Shown here one piece after another: positions 1-5,837 of a stretch of 5,837 nt of DNA. Location of the stretch: the NCBI GenBank assembly GCA_041178545.1, contig JBEGVB010000206.1:1-5837 (forward strand), given 5' to 3'. The stretch is from JBEATZ01 sp041178545. Lineage in GTDB: Bacteria; Planctomycetota; UBA1135; UBA2386. Both the position numbers and the translations under genes were made by a program. Under the pieces are notes generated by a model that was not told the DNA's origin, searched no databases, and saw only the letters and a list, made by a program, of their open reading frames with translations. The stretch's first letter is position 1, and each line of letters begins with the position of its first letter.

Positions 1-256
1 TCACGCCGCCCTCGACGCGCGGGAGGCCGTCGGGGCCGTGGCAGTTGGCACACGCGTACCGCAGGGCCGACTGCCGGCTCTCTGCCTCGCCGAGGAGCTT
101 CATGGACACGGTGAGCTCGTCACCGCTCGGGCTGCGCCCCTCGGTGTAGACGAGACGGCCCCGCTCGGGGGAGCCCGTCATGGTGTTCCCCCCGCCACAG
201 GCCACGAGTGCAAGTGCCACCATGGCCAGGCTTGCTGCGCGCAGGAGGAGATGCAC
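1..256 (-). CDS. c-type cytochrome lipoprotein, N-terminal part (3' end beyond left edge)
   Basis: The reading frame starts with GTG at 256-254 and stays open to the left edge, giving 85 complete codons. Residues 1-20 form a lipoprotein signal peptide: a short start with Arg6, a hydrophobic stretch, and the lipobox L-V-A-C with Cys20 as the lipidated residue. A covalent heme c site, C-A-N-C-H, follows at residues 69-73, within YACANCHGPDG. The axial Met or second heme ligand would lie in the missing part. The stretch before the heme site (GRLVYTEGRSPSG, residues 33-45) resembles the region preceding the heme in a group of small periplasmic cytochromes, as I recall it. GTG is chosen because it gives the full signal peptide and sits 11 bases from a good AAGGAG; the internal Met12 would lose the charged start. 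The gene begins 5 bases after the SCO stop codon, so it is very likely co-transcribed with it. The role is presumably electron transfer at the membrane surface; the redox partner is unknown. Confidence 0.85.
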   Translation of the reverse strand, partial: MHLLLRAASLAMVALALVACGGGNTMTGSPERGRLVYTEGRSPSGDELTVSMKLLGEAESRQSALRYACANCHGPDGLPRVEGGV

Positions 257-261
257 GGGGG

Positions 262-927
262 TCACTGCTCCTTGCCGATCAACTCGACCTGCTTCACCAC
301 CACGGAGGGCTCCACGAGTCCCGACTGGTACATCCAGCGACCGGCAGGCTCGTTGCCGATCACGAAGAGCGCCGTGTGCTCCTCCTTCTTCGCCGTGTAG
401 ACGTTGAAGGCGAGCAGCACGTCGCGGATGTCCTCCACGGAGCCGGTCAGGAAGTACCAGCCCGGCTTCGCATGGTGGTCCTCGGCGAACGCACGCATCC
501 GTTCGGGAGTGTCATTGGCCGGGTCCACGGTGATGGACAGCATGACCACGTCCTTGCCCAGCCGGTCGCCGAGGCGCTTCTGCACCCCCTCGAACACGGT
601 CTGCAGCGTCGGGCACACGGTGGCACATGTGGTGAAGACGAAGTTCGCCACCACCTTCCTGCCCTTGATCAGGTCGCTGTAGAGGCGCACCTGCTTGCCG
701 TTCTGGTCGGTCAGCAGGGCGTCCGGGATGCCGCCCACGGACTGGCCCTGCAACTGGGCCGCGGCAGCAACAGCCTGCTCGCCAGCCTTCTCCTCGTCGC
801 AGCAGGCCTCAGCCTCCGCCGGGGTCTGGCTGCCCTCGGTGCGGTTGCAGGCAACGGCAAGGGCCAGCAGCAGGGCGAGGCCGAGCCAGGTCGGGATCGA
901 GCGGATGGGTTGCGGTTCTGGGGACAT
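262..927 (-). CDS. SCO1/SenC family copper-chaperone lipoprotein
   Basis: This is a complete 221-residue protein, within the usual size of bacterial SCO proteins. SCO proteins are membrane-anchored thioredoxin-fold proteins that bind copper and help assemble copper sites, classically CuA of cytochrome oxidase; some act as thiol-disulfide reductants. Residues 1-27 are a lipoprotein signal with lipobox L-A-V-A-C (Cys27). A linker rich in Ala, Glu and Gln runs to about residue 60. The thioredoxin-like domain covers about 65-218. It holds the copper motif C-x-x-x-C-P (Cys101 and Cys105 in FTTCATVCPT), the family segment SITVDPANDTPE (131-142), and the distal copper ligand His184 in EEHTALF. All three ligands are intact. 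A Cys pair at 42-43 in the linker is unusual. The start lies 7 bases after the propeller stop codon; a weak purine-rich GGAAAGGG (942-949) sits about 14 bases upstream of the ATG. The neighbouring multicopper oxidase is a plausible copper client, although a respiratory oxidase elsewhere is equally possible. Confidence 0.95.
   Translation of the reverse strand: MSPEPQPIRSIPTWLGLALLLALAVACNRTEGSQTPAEAEACCDEEKAGEQAVAAAAQLQGQSVGGIPDALLTDQNGKQVRLYSDLIKGRKVVANFVFTTCATVCPTLQTVFEGVQKRLGDRLGKDVVMLSITVDPANDTPERMRAFAEDHHAKPGWYFLTGSVEDIRDVLLAFNVYTAKKEEHTALFVIGNEPAGRWMYQSGLVEPSVVVKQVELIGKEQ
268..273 (-). promoter_or_regulatory. Ribosome binding site for the cytochrome gene
   Basis: On the minus strand this reads AAGGAG, a strong Shine-Dalgarno sequence, 11 bases before the GTG at 256. 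It lies inside the last codons of the SCO gene. It supports the GTG start and translational coupling between the two genes. Confidence 0.6.
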
Positions 928-934
928 GGCGGGG

Positions 935-2947
935 TCACTGGCCCTTTCCGGGGGTGCTGGGCTGGGTGGTCGGAGCCGGCTGCACGGTGCCCTCGACGTC
1001 GTCGGTCACCTTGAGCTCCAGCGCGCGGTGCGTGTTGTGGGCGAGGTTGTGCTCCGGGCACTGCACGGTCATGAGCCACGTGCCGGTGCGGGGCAAGGTC
1101 AGCTTGACCCGGTACCCACCGTCGCCGAGTGCCTCGGCAGGCAGGCGGAACTGGTCGTTGCCGAAGCGTGCGGTGACGAGGACGCGCACCGTCCCTGGTT
1201 CCGCAACCCGCTGCTTGGACTCGGGGTCCACCAGGTGCAGGTCGACCGTGGCCGCCTGGCCGACGGGCAGTGTGGCATCGGGGTTGTCCAGCACCGGGAT
1301 GGCGCGGGGCTTCGACTCCTCCCGCTGCTTCCTCGTGGCCGGGTCCGGCTCGATGCGCACGTCGAAGCGGCCGAACATGCGCACCGGCTGCTCCAGGTAG
1401 ACGTACAGGTCCACGTCGCCGTAGGTCTCCACCGGGACGACGGTGCTGTAGACACCTTCGGCGATGGGCTGCAGGCTGCGGTCGAGGATGCCGATGGCAA
1501 CCGGGGTCCTGCTGTAGGTCTGGTAGTTGCCCATCGGGGCGTTCATGCCCTCCGAGTAGTGGTAGAGCAGTTGCTCGGACTGCACGGCCACCATCGAGGA
1601 GATGCGGTCGGGGTTGAGCACGATGAGGTCGCCGGGGCCGCGCGAGGCCGGCTCGGACGGCGCCTTCTGCAGGATCGGCACCTGCACGCTCGGGATCGAG
1701 CCGGGGTCGGAGAGCGCGGTGACCTGCAGCAGGGTGAGGTCGCGGCTGCCGGCGCAGTAGATGTAGGCGAAGCCGTTGGAGAACGCGGCTTGCGAGGGCA
1801 GTGAGCCGGTGGCAAACGCGCGCGGCGGCTGGTTGCTCGAGGTGTCCACGGCGTGCACCCGGTTGCCGAAGCCGTCGGCAGCCAGGACCCAGCGACCCTC
1901 CTGCAACGGCCACATGGGGCCGCTGCCGGCAGGCAGTGCCGGTCCCGGTCGCGTCGTCCCGTTCTCGCCGCGGACGTAGGTGGTGTCGCCGGTCTCGCTC
2001 GCGCACACGAACAGTTCGGAGGCCGCATCCGACCACGCTGCCGAGGACAACGGCGACTTCAGGTCGGCGATCTCGCGCACCGACTGGTCCGCGAGGTCGA
2101 CGCGGTGGATGCGGCCGCTCTCGAGGTGGGCCACGAAGGCAAAGCGACCTGCTGCGTCGAACACGACCTGCTTCGGGCCGGCGGCCACCTGCACGGAGTG
2201 GGCCAGCTTGCCCTCGGCCCCGTCCAGCACGTAGACGCGGTCGCCCACGGCATCGAGGGCCCAGACGGTCCCGCCGCGAGGACTGACCACGACCTGCTCC
2301 GGGCGCTTGCCGCAGCCGATGGCGTCCAGCAGCTGCATGTTGCGCGTGTCCACGACCGCAACCTGCCCGCGCTCGGGCATCGTCACGAACACCTTGTCGC
2401 CGTTGGGGCCGACCGCGAGGTCGGTACCCTCTGCGGGCAGCACCAGGATGTTGCGCATGCGGGTGCGGGTGAAGTCGATCGTGGGGTCGAGGACCGTGAT
2501 CGTCTTGTCCGAGTTCAGGGCGACGATCAGGTGGGCGTTGAGGTTGGTGGCCGCGGTGGTGCCGGCATTGGCAGCGAGCAGCTTGCGGATCACCTCCTTG
2601 CTGGTCTGGTCGTCGGGGCTCTTCGAGGCCTCTGCAGGGCGCGCCATCAACCAGGCAGAAGGACGAGTGCCGCCGAGTGGCGCACCCGAGGCCGTGTCCG
2701 TCACCGAGAAAGTCACGCGCGCAAGGTCACCGCGCCGCAACGGCCGGTCCTTTGCCTTCGGGTCCACGTTCTCGATCGCGTAGCTGAGCCGCACGCCGTC
2801 GCGCACGATCTCGCGGGTGCCCACGGAGGCACTCGAGGCCGGAGTGTCCGGTGCCATGGTCCCGTTCGCGTCGGGCTCCTTCCGGCAGGAGCCGAGGACG
2901 GCGACGAGGGAGAGCGTGATGGCGAGTCCGGTGCGGGACAGGGTCAT
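935..2947 (-). CDS. Lipoprotein with YVTN/cytochrome-D1-like beta-propeller and Ig-like flanking domains
   Basis: This is a 670-residue protein starting at the ATG at 2947-2945. That start gives a clean lipoprotein signal ending in L-G-S-C (Cys21) and has AGAAG 8 bases upstream; an in-frame ATG at 3028 would add 27 Arg-rich residues and bury the signal. Residues about 50-105 form a beta-rich region (RRGDLARVTFSVTDTASG) like the Ig-type domain seen at the front of some propeller proteins. About seven propeller blades follow over residues 138-410. Each has the pattern of a small turn followed by a beta-strand of the type V-x-V-x-D: LNSDKTITVLD (144-154), GDKVFVTMPERGQVAVVD (183-200), GDRVYVLD (235-242), SGRIHRVD (277-284) and GNRVHAVD (361-368). 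Residues 440-535 and 560-648 look like two further beta-sandwich domains, the last ending in a Cys/His cluster. No CxxCH heme motif is present, so it is not itself a c-type cytochrome. Propellers of this class are described as YncE-like or cytochrome-D1-like; the exact role is unknown. Binding or scaffolding for the oxidase or the cytochrome is inferred from context only. Confidence 0.85.
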   Translation of the reverse strand: MTLSRTGLAITLSLVAVLGSCRKEPDANGTMAPDTPASSASVGTREIVRDGVRLSYAIENVDPKAKDRPLRRGDLARVTFSVTDTASGAPLGGTRPSAWLMARPAEASKSPDDQTSKEVIRKLLAANAGTTAATNLNAHLIVALNSDKTITVLDPTIDFTRTRMRNILVLPAEGTDLAVGPNGDKVFVTMPERGQVAVVDTRNMQLLDAIGCGKRPEQVVVSPRGGTVWALDAVGDRVYVLDGAEGKLAHSVQVAAGPKQVVFDAAGRFAFVAHLESGRIHRVDLADQSVREIADLKSPLSSAAWSDAASELFVCASETGDTTYVRGENGTTRPGPALPAGSGPMWPLQEGRWVLAADGFGNRVHAVDTSSNQPPRAFATGSLPSQAAFSNGFAYIYCAGSRDLTLLQVTALSDPGSIPSVQVPILQKAPSEPASRGPGDLIVLNPDRISSMVAVQSEQLLYHYSEGMNAPMGNYQTYSRTPVAIGILDRSLQPIAEGVYSTVVPVETYGDVDLYVYLEQPVRMFGRFDVRIEPDPATRKQREESKPRAIPVLDNPDATLPVGQAATVDLHLVDPESKQRVAEPGTVRVLVTARFGNDQFRLPAEALGDGGYRVKLTLPRTGTWLMTVQCPEHNLAHNTHRALELKVTDDVEGTVQPAPTTQPSTPGKGQ

Positions 2948-2955
2948 GGGGTGAG

Positions 2956-2960
2956 CTTCT
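2956..2960 (-). promoter_or_regulatory. Probable ribosome binding site of the propeller lipoprotein gene
   Basis: On the minus strand this reads AGAAG, 8 bases before the ATG at 2947. It is a modest match, but its spacing favours the ATG at 2947 over the in-frame ATG at 3028. Confidence 0.4.
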
Positions 2961-3039
2961 GACGGGACGGGAGGATACCTCACTCCCCGCACGGCCCTTC
3001 GCCGGTGCAGGTGCTGCCGAGGCGGCATTCCAGCCGCGG

Positions 3040-3065
3040 GACCCGGGAGGAAGGGGACCCGGGTC
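3040..3065 (-). repeat. GC-rich hairpin in the leader before the propeller gene
   Basis: On the minus strand GACCCGGG (3065-3058) pairs perfectly with CCCGGGTC (3047-3040), giving an 8-bp all-paired stem around a 10-base pyrimidine-rich loop. The same sequence also contains two direct copies of GGGACCCGGG on the plus strand (3038-3047 and 3054-3063), so the hairpin and the direct repeat are one structure seen two ways. It lies about 93 bases upstream of the ATG at 2947. No U-tract follows it. It could affect mRNA stability or processing, or be incidental in GC-rich DNA. Confidence 0.4.
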
Positions 3066-3096
3066 GGTCTGCCGGCAGGACTCCCGTGGCACCGGT

Positions 3097-3130
3097 CCCA
3101 CCGCCGCCGGCGGGGCCGGGCGACGGTGGG
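3097..3130 (-). terminator. Strong hairpin just after the multicopper oxidase gene, terminator-like but without a U-tract
   Basis: In the transcript, CCCACCGTCGCC (3130-3119) pairs with GGCGGCGGTGGG (3108-3097) over 12 positions with one U-G wobble, around a 10-base loop. It begins 9 bases after the oxidase stop codon. On the other strand the wobble becomes a C-A mismatch, so the structure is better on the minus-strand RNA, the strand that is transcribed. The sequence after the stem (ACCGGTGCC) has no run of U, so it is not a classical intrinsic terminator. It may instead protect the 3' end of the oxidase message or reduce read-through into the next three genes. The remainder of the 192-base gap between the oxidase and the propeller gene shows no gene and no convincing promoter. 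Confidence 0.45.
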
Positions 3131-3139
3131 GTGCGCGGG

Positions 3140-5837
3140 TCACTGCACGCGCAGGATGCCCCAGAGACCTTGCGAGAACTGGAAGGAGCTGACCTCGCGG
3201 AAGAGGAAGTCGCCGCGGACCCCGTTGGGGCCGCCTGCGCCGTCGAGCAGCACGAAGTTCCAGTTGGAGCCCACGGTGTTGGTGGTCTGCTGGCCCATGG
3301 TGGCCGACAGGCTGTTCTGGGGCATGTCGAGCCAGCGGTGGCCGTGGATGGCGAAGGTGCCGGCGCGTGCGCGGCCGACGGCCTTGGTCATGCGGAACAC
3401 CACCCGCTCTCCCACCGGGACCGTGAACACCGGTGTCTCGACCGCGCCGCTCAGCACGTTGCTGAGGTCCATGTTGTTCATCTCGTCGGGCTCGATGAAC
3501 GTGTTGCCCAGGCGGGCCCAGAAGGGTTCCGTGCGGTAGTTGTAGGCCTTCTCGCCCACGTCCTCGGGGTCGTCGGCGACCTCGGGCACGGCGTTCCCCA
3601 CCGTGTCGTTCTGGAGGTTGATGCCGCTCTGCTGCATCAGCACGAACTCGCGGAACCGCGTGGGCAGCGAGGTGTCGGTGCTCTGCGTGATGATGGCACG
3701 GGTGCCGGTGGGTGCCGGTGCGCCGGTCACAGGGTGCGTCCACGTCGAGCCCTGGGGCTGGACGACGAGTGCACCGAACAGGCCCTGCGGGCCCTGCTTG
3801 ATGGCATCGCCCCACGACCGGATCGAGCAGGTGCCGTAGGCCTTGGGGGTGGCCACCATGCGGTTGGTGGAACGGTTGTGGGTGATCTCACCACAGTAGT
3901 AGGTGAACACGCGCGAGGCGCCCGGGGCCACCAGCGAGCTGGCGTTGCGGCCGATGAGGGAGCCGTCTGCGTTCGCGTCCGTGTACACGAGGTCGACGGT
4001 GAAGCCGACCAGGTTGTCCGTGATCAGGTTGTACACGTTGAGGCGCGTGAGATCGGTCATCTTGGCGTCCGTGCTCGGGTTGTCGGGCACGGCCGTGCGG
4101 GTGCTGGGCAGCCGGTTGGTCAGGTTGACCTTGAGGCAGTCACCCGCGTTGGCGCGGAGCACCAGCGGCTCGACCGGGACACCGGGGAGCAGGCGACCGG
4201 AGGCATCGAGGTCCTCCGTGCGCACGTACATCAGGCCCGTGTTGTCGAACAGGTTCTCCGACTGGTTGTAGACGATGCCGTTCGGGCCGATCGCCTGCTG
4301 GGCGGTGACCGCGCTCACGTTGTAGGTGCGCACGGGTGCCGTCTTGGGGCAAGGCCAGCTGAAGTCGGCCGCGTTGGAGGCGCTGATGCCCTGCGGGTTG
4401 TTGGGCAGCGGGCGCAGCGTGGTGCGCTGGCTGGTCACGGGATCGATGGCGTTGGTGCCGCCGAACACGCGCAGCAGGCCCCACACGCCGTTCCAGATGC
4501 CGTCTTCCGAGGCATCGGACCAGAGCATGTCGACCGCAGTGGTCGGGTTGGGGTAGTTGACGCGGCCCACCTTGACGGGGAACGGTGCCTGTGCGAGGCC
4601 CTCGCTCGCGAACTCGAAGTGCTCCGAGATGCCGGTGTGCTGGCCGTTGATGTAGCCCGAGTTGGGCACGGCAGGGTCGCGCAGCCACTTGCTGCGGTTG
4701 ATCTTGAAGGCGTGGCTGTCCTCGTGGGAGCCCTGGACGATGCGGATCTGGAACTTGTCGCCCTGGTACATCCTCATGATCGGGGTCAGCGGGTCGCCGT
4801 GGATGGCCGAGCTGAAGAGGTAGGGGATGCGTCCCGCGTCACCGCTCTTGAGGGAGCGGATGTTGTGGGAGCCATTCGACACCGGCTGGCCGATGCGCAA
4901 CGGCACCGGCTCGTTGCGGTAGTTCATCACCATGGTGCCCGGGTCCACCGAGGACACCGCTTCCGGGGTGATCTCCCCGGTTTCGTCGCGGGGCGGGTTG
5001 ACCGGGTTGCCGGCCTCGTCGTACAGGATGGCGTAGTCCGCGATGGCGATGCAGAACTCGCGGAAGCTGTCGATGCCGTTGGTGCCGGCACGGATGTCGG
5101 CACGCCAGCTGGTCGGGCCGCCGTCGGCGCGGGTGCCGAACTGGACGCCGGACTCGGGGTCCCACCAGGTCGAGCCCGCGGGCTCGATCACGAGCGCGGA
5201 GTAGCAGCCGTGCTGCTGGATCGAGCTGGGGCCGAAGTGGTCGTGCAGGAACACCGTGCGGATGGTGCGGTCCTCGCCCGAGCCGTTGAGCAGGGGGTCG
5301 GCCCACCAGCGCTGGGTCGTGGTCTGCACGGTGCCGGTGCCGGTGCGGTTGGGGTGGCCGTTGGGGAAGCCCATCGCCAGCAGGCGGTCGTGGATCTCCT
5401 CGTGGCTGTAGGTGCCGTCCTCGTAGTTCCACCCGTTGCCGGCGCCGTCGGCAGCCATCACGTCGAACTTGACGAGGTGGATGTGCATGCCGAGCGTGTC
5501 CGTCGGGGTCTGCACCTGGAACGCGTCCTCGTGCAACTCACGGGCCGTCTTGTTGGAGTGGTAGAGGACGATGCAGTCGCCCGAGTTGCCGCGGATGAAC
5601 AGCGGTTCGGCGGGACGCTGGCCCGAGAGGGTCGCCTCCAGGTCTTGGTCGAGGACCGTGATGCGGCCCTGCGGGTCGTGCCAACCCGACTTGTTGACCA
5701 CGAGCCGCATGTCGAACGTCGTGGCGCGGTAGGTCCGGAGGGGCGACCCCGTGGGGCACGGGTTGGCGAAGGGTGCACCCGGGACCGGGGGCATGCCGTT
5801 CACGGCAAAGGGCATGGAGGGGCGGCTGTTGCTCGTG
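3140..5837 (-). CDS. Large multicopper oxidase, MnxG/MofA-like (5' end beyond right edge)
   Basis: The frame is open from the right edge to the TGA at 3142-3140, about 898 codons. The Met at 5815 is numbered 1 here but is probably internal: seven in-frame codons precede it to the edge and no signal peptide is visible. Multicopper oxidases pass electrons from a substrate through a type 1 copper to a three-copper cluster that reduces oxygen. The protein is built of cupredoxin domains arranged as two related halves (about 20-455 and 490-891). The first half has H-I-H (111-113, in LGMHIHLVKFDV) and H-D-H (191-193, in FLHDHFGPSS) with His202, matching the first two cluster motifs. His364, His368 and His399 are further candidates, and His824 and His826 lie in FAIHGHRW near the end. 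The stretch HLVKFDVMAADGAGNGWN, with NYEDG following, is what I associate with the manganese-oxidase-like group (MnxG, MofA). Being that large it likely has six or more domains. The substrate is not proven: Mn(II), Fe(II) and Cu(I) oxidation are all possible. It is probably exported. A hairpin follows the stop codon. Confidence 0.85.
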   Translation of the reverse strand, partial: TSNSRPSMPFAVNGMPPVPGAPFANPCPTGSPLRTYRATTFDMRLVVNKSGWHDPQGRITVLDQDLEATLSGQRPAEPLFIRGNSGDCIVLYHSNKTARELHEDAFQVQTPTDTLGMHIHLVKFDVMAADGAGNGWNYEDGTYSHEEIHDRLLAMGFPNGHPNRTGTGTVQTTTQRWWADPLLNGSGEDRTIRTVFLHDHFGPSSIQQHGCYSALVIEPAGSTWWDPESGVQFGTRADGGPTSWRADIRAGTNGIDSFREFCIAIADYAILYDEAGNPVNPPRDETGEITPEAVSSVDPGTMVMNYRNEPVPLRIGQPVSNGSHNIRSLKSGDAGRIPYLFSSAIHGDPLTPIMRMYQGDKFQIRIVQGSHEDSHAFKINRSKWLRDPAVPNSGYINGQHTGISEHFEFASEGLAQAPFPVKVGRVNYPNPTTAVDMLWSDASEDGIWNGVWGLLRVFGGTNAIDPVTSQRTTLRPLPNNPQGISASNAADFSWPCPKTAPVRTYNVSAVTAQQAIGPNGIVYNQSENLFDNTGLMYVRTEDLDASGRLLPGVPVEPLVLRANAGDCLKVNLTNRLPSTRTAVPDNPSTDAKMTDLTRLNVYNLITDNLVGFTVDLVYTDANADGSLIGRNASSLVAPGASRVFTYYCGEITHNRSTNRMVATPKAYGTCSIRSWGDAIKQGPQGLFGALVVQPQGSTWTHPVTGAPAPTGTRAIITQSTDTSLPTRFREFVLMQQSGINLQNDTVGNAVPEVADDPEDVGEKAYNYRTEPFWARLGNTFIEPDEMNNMDLSNVLSGAVETPVFTVPVGERVVFRMTKAVGRARAGTFAIHGHRWLDMPQNSLSATMGQQTTNTVGSNWNFVLLDGAGGPNGVRGDFLFREVSSFQFSQGLWGILRVQ

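Noticed and set aside
208..1014. Long plus-strand open frame opposite the SCO gene
   Set aside because: It runs antisense to a clearly recognised SCO gene, and its protein is low-complexity, rich in His, Arg, Leu and Gly, with no recognisable domain. Such frames are common shadows in GC-rich DNA.
695..2962. Long plus-strand open frames opposite the propeller gene (695-1804 and 1853-2962)
   Set aside because: Their composition is typical of antisense reading of GC-rich codons (many Arg, Gly, Ala, Val, His), and the opposite strand holds a protein with a signal peptide and repeated propeller motifs.
2968..2980. Possible -10 element (TATCCT on the minus strand) upstream of the propeller gene
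   Set aside because: No matching -35 element is visible at the right distance, and a single AT-containing hexamer is too weak as evidence in a genome of unknown sigma-factor preference.
2948..3028. Upstream ATG at 3028 as start of the propeller protein
   Set aside because: It would add 27 Arg- and Pro-rich residues ahead of a good lipoprotein signal peptide. The ATG at 2947 has a ribosome-binding sequence and a correctly placed lipobox.
3700..3727. Short GGTGCCGGTG tandem repeat
   Set aside because: It encodes a Pro/Thr/Gly/Ala-rich loop (TGAPAPTGT) inside the oxidase and fits simple codon bias. The similar GTGCCGGTGCCGGTG at about 5330-5345 is of the same kind.
1..5837. CRISPR array, tRNA, rRNA or insertion sequence
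   Set aside because: I saw no regularly spaced repeats, no cloverleaf-like segments, no transposase-like protein and no terminal inverted repeats. Coding sequence explains almost the whole window.

Overview
This window is GC-rich bacterial DNA, and every gene in it lies on the minus strand, so the order of transcription runs from the right edge to the left edge. Four coding regions fill nearly all of it. In order they are the 3' part of a large multicopper oxidase resembling the MnxG/MofA group (3140 to the right edge, 5' end missing), a 670-residue lipoprotein built around a YVTN/cytochrome-D1-like beta-propeller (935-2947), a SCO1/SenC copper-chaperone lipoprotein (262-927), and the first 85 codons of a c-type cytochrome lipoprotein (left edge to 256, 3' end missing). 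The three lipoprotein signal peptides and the c-type cytochrome point to a Gram-negative-type cell envelope. I cannot assign a phylum; Planctomycetota, Myxococcota or a proteobacterium would all fit.

Layout: the oxidase is followed by a 192-base gap that holds two strong GC-rich hairpins and no recognisable gene. The propeller, SCO and cytochrome genes follow with gaps of only 7 and 5 bases, so they almost certainly form one transcript. Whether that transcript also includes the oxidase depends on whether the first hairpin terminates transcription; it has no U-tract.

Functional reading (inference): all four products should act outside the cytoplasm. The oxidase would bind several copper ions and oxidise a metal ion, possibly Mn(II), or an organic substrate. 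The SCO protein keeps all three copper ligands (Cys101, Cys105, His184) and could load copper into the oxidase or into a respiratory oxidase. The cytochrome could carry electrons. The propeller lipoprotein, which has Ig-like flanking regions and a Cys/His cluster near its C-terminus, would be a surface scaffold or redox partner. Together they look like an envelope copper/heme electron-transfer module. No mobile element, CRISPR array, tRNA or rRNA was seen.

Most notable points: the oxidase is an internal duplication whose second half has lost the copper-binding histidines; the canonical C-terminal His-Cys-His motif is absent from the visible part; and all three complete gene ends carry the same 9-base sequence around the stop codon.
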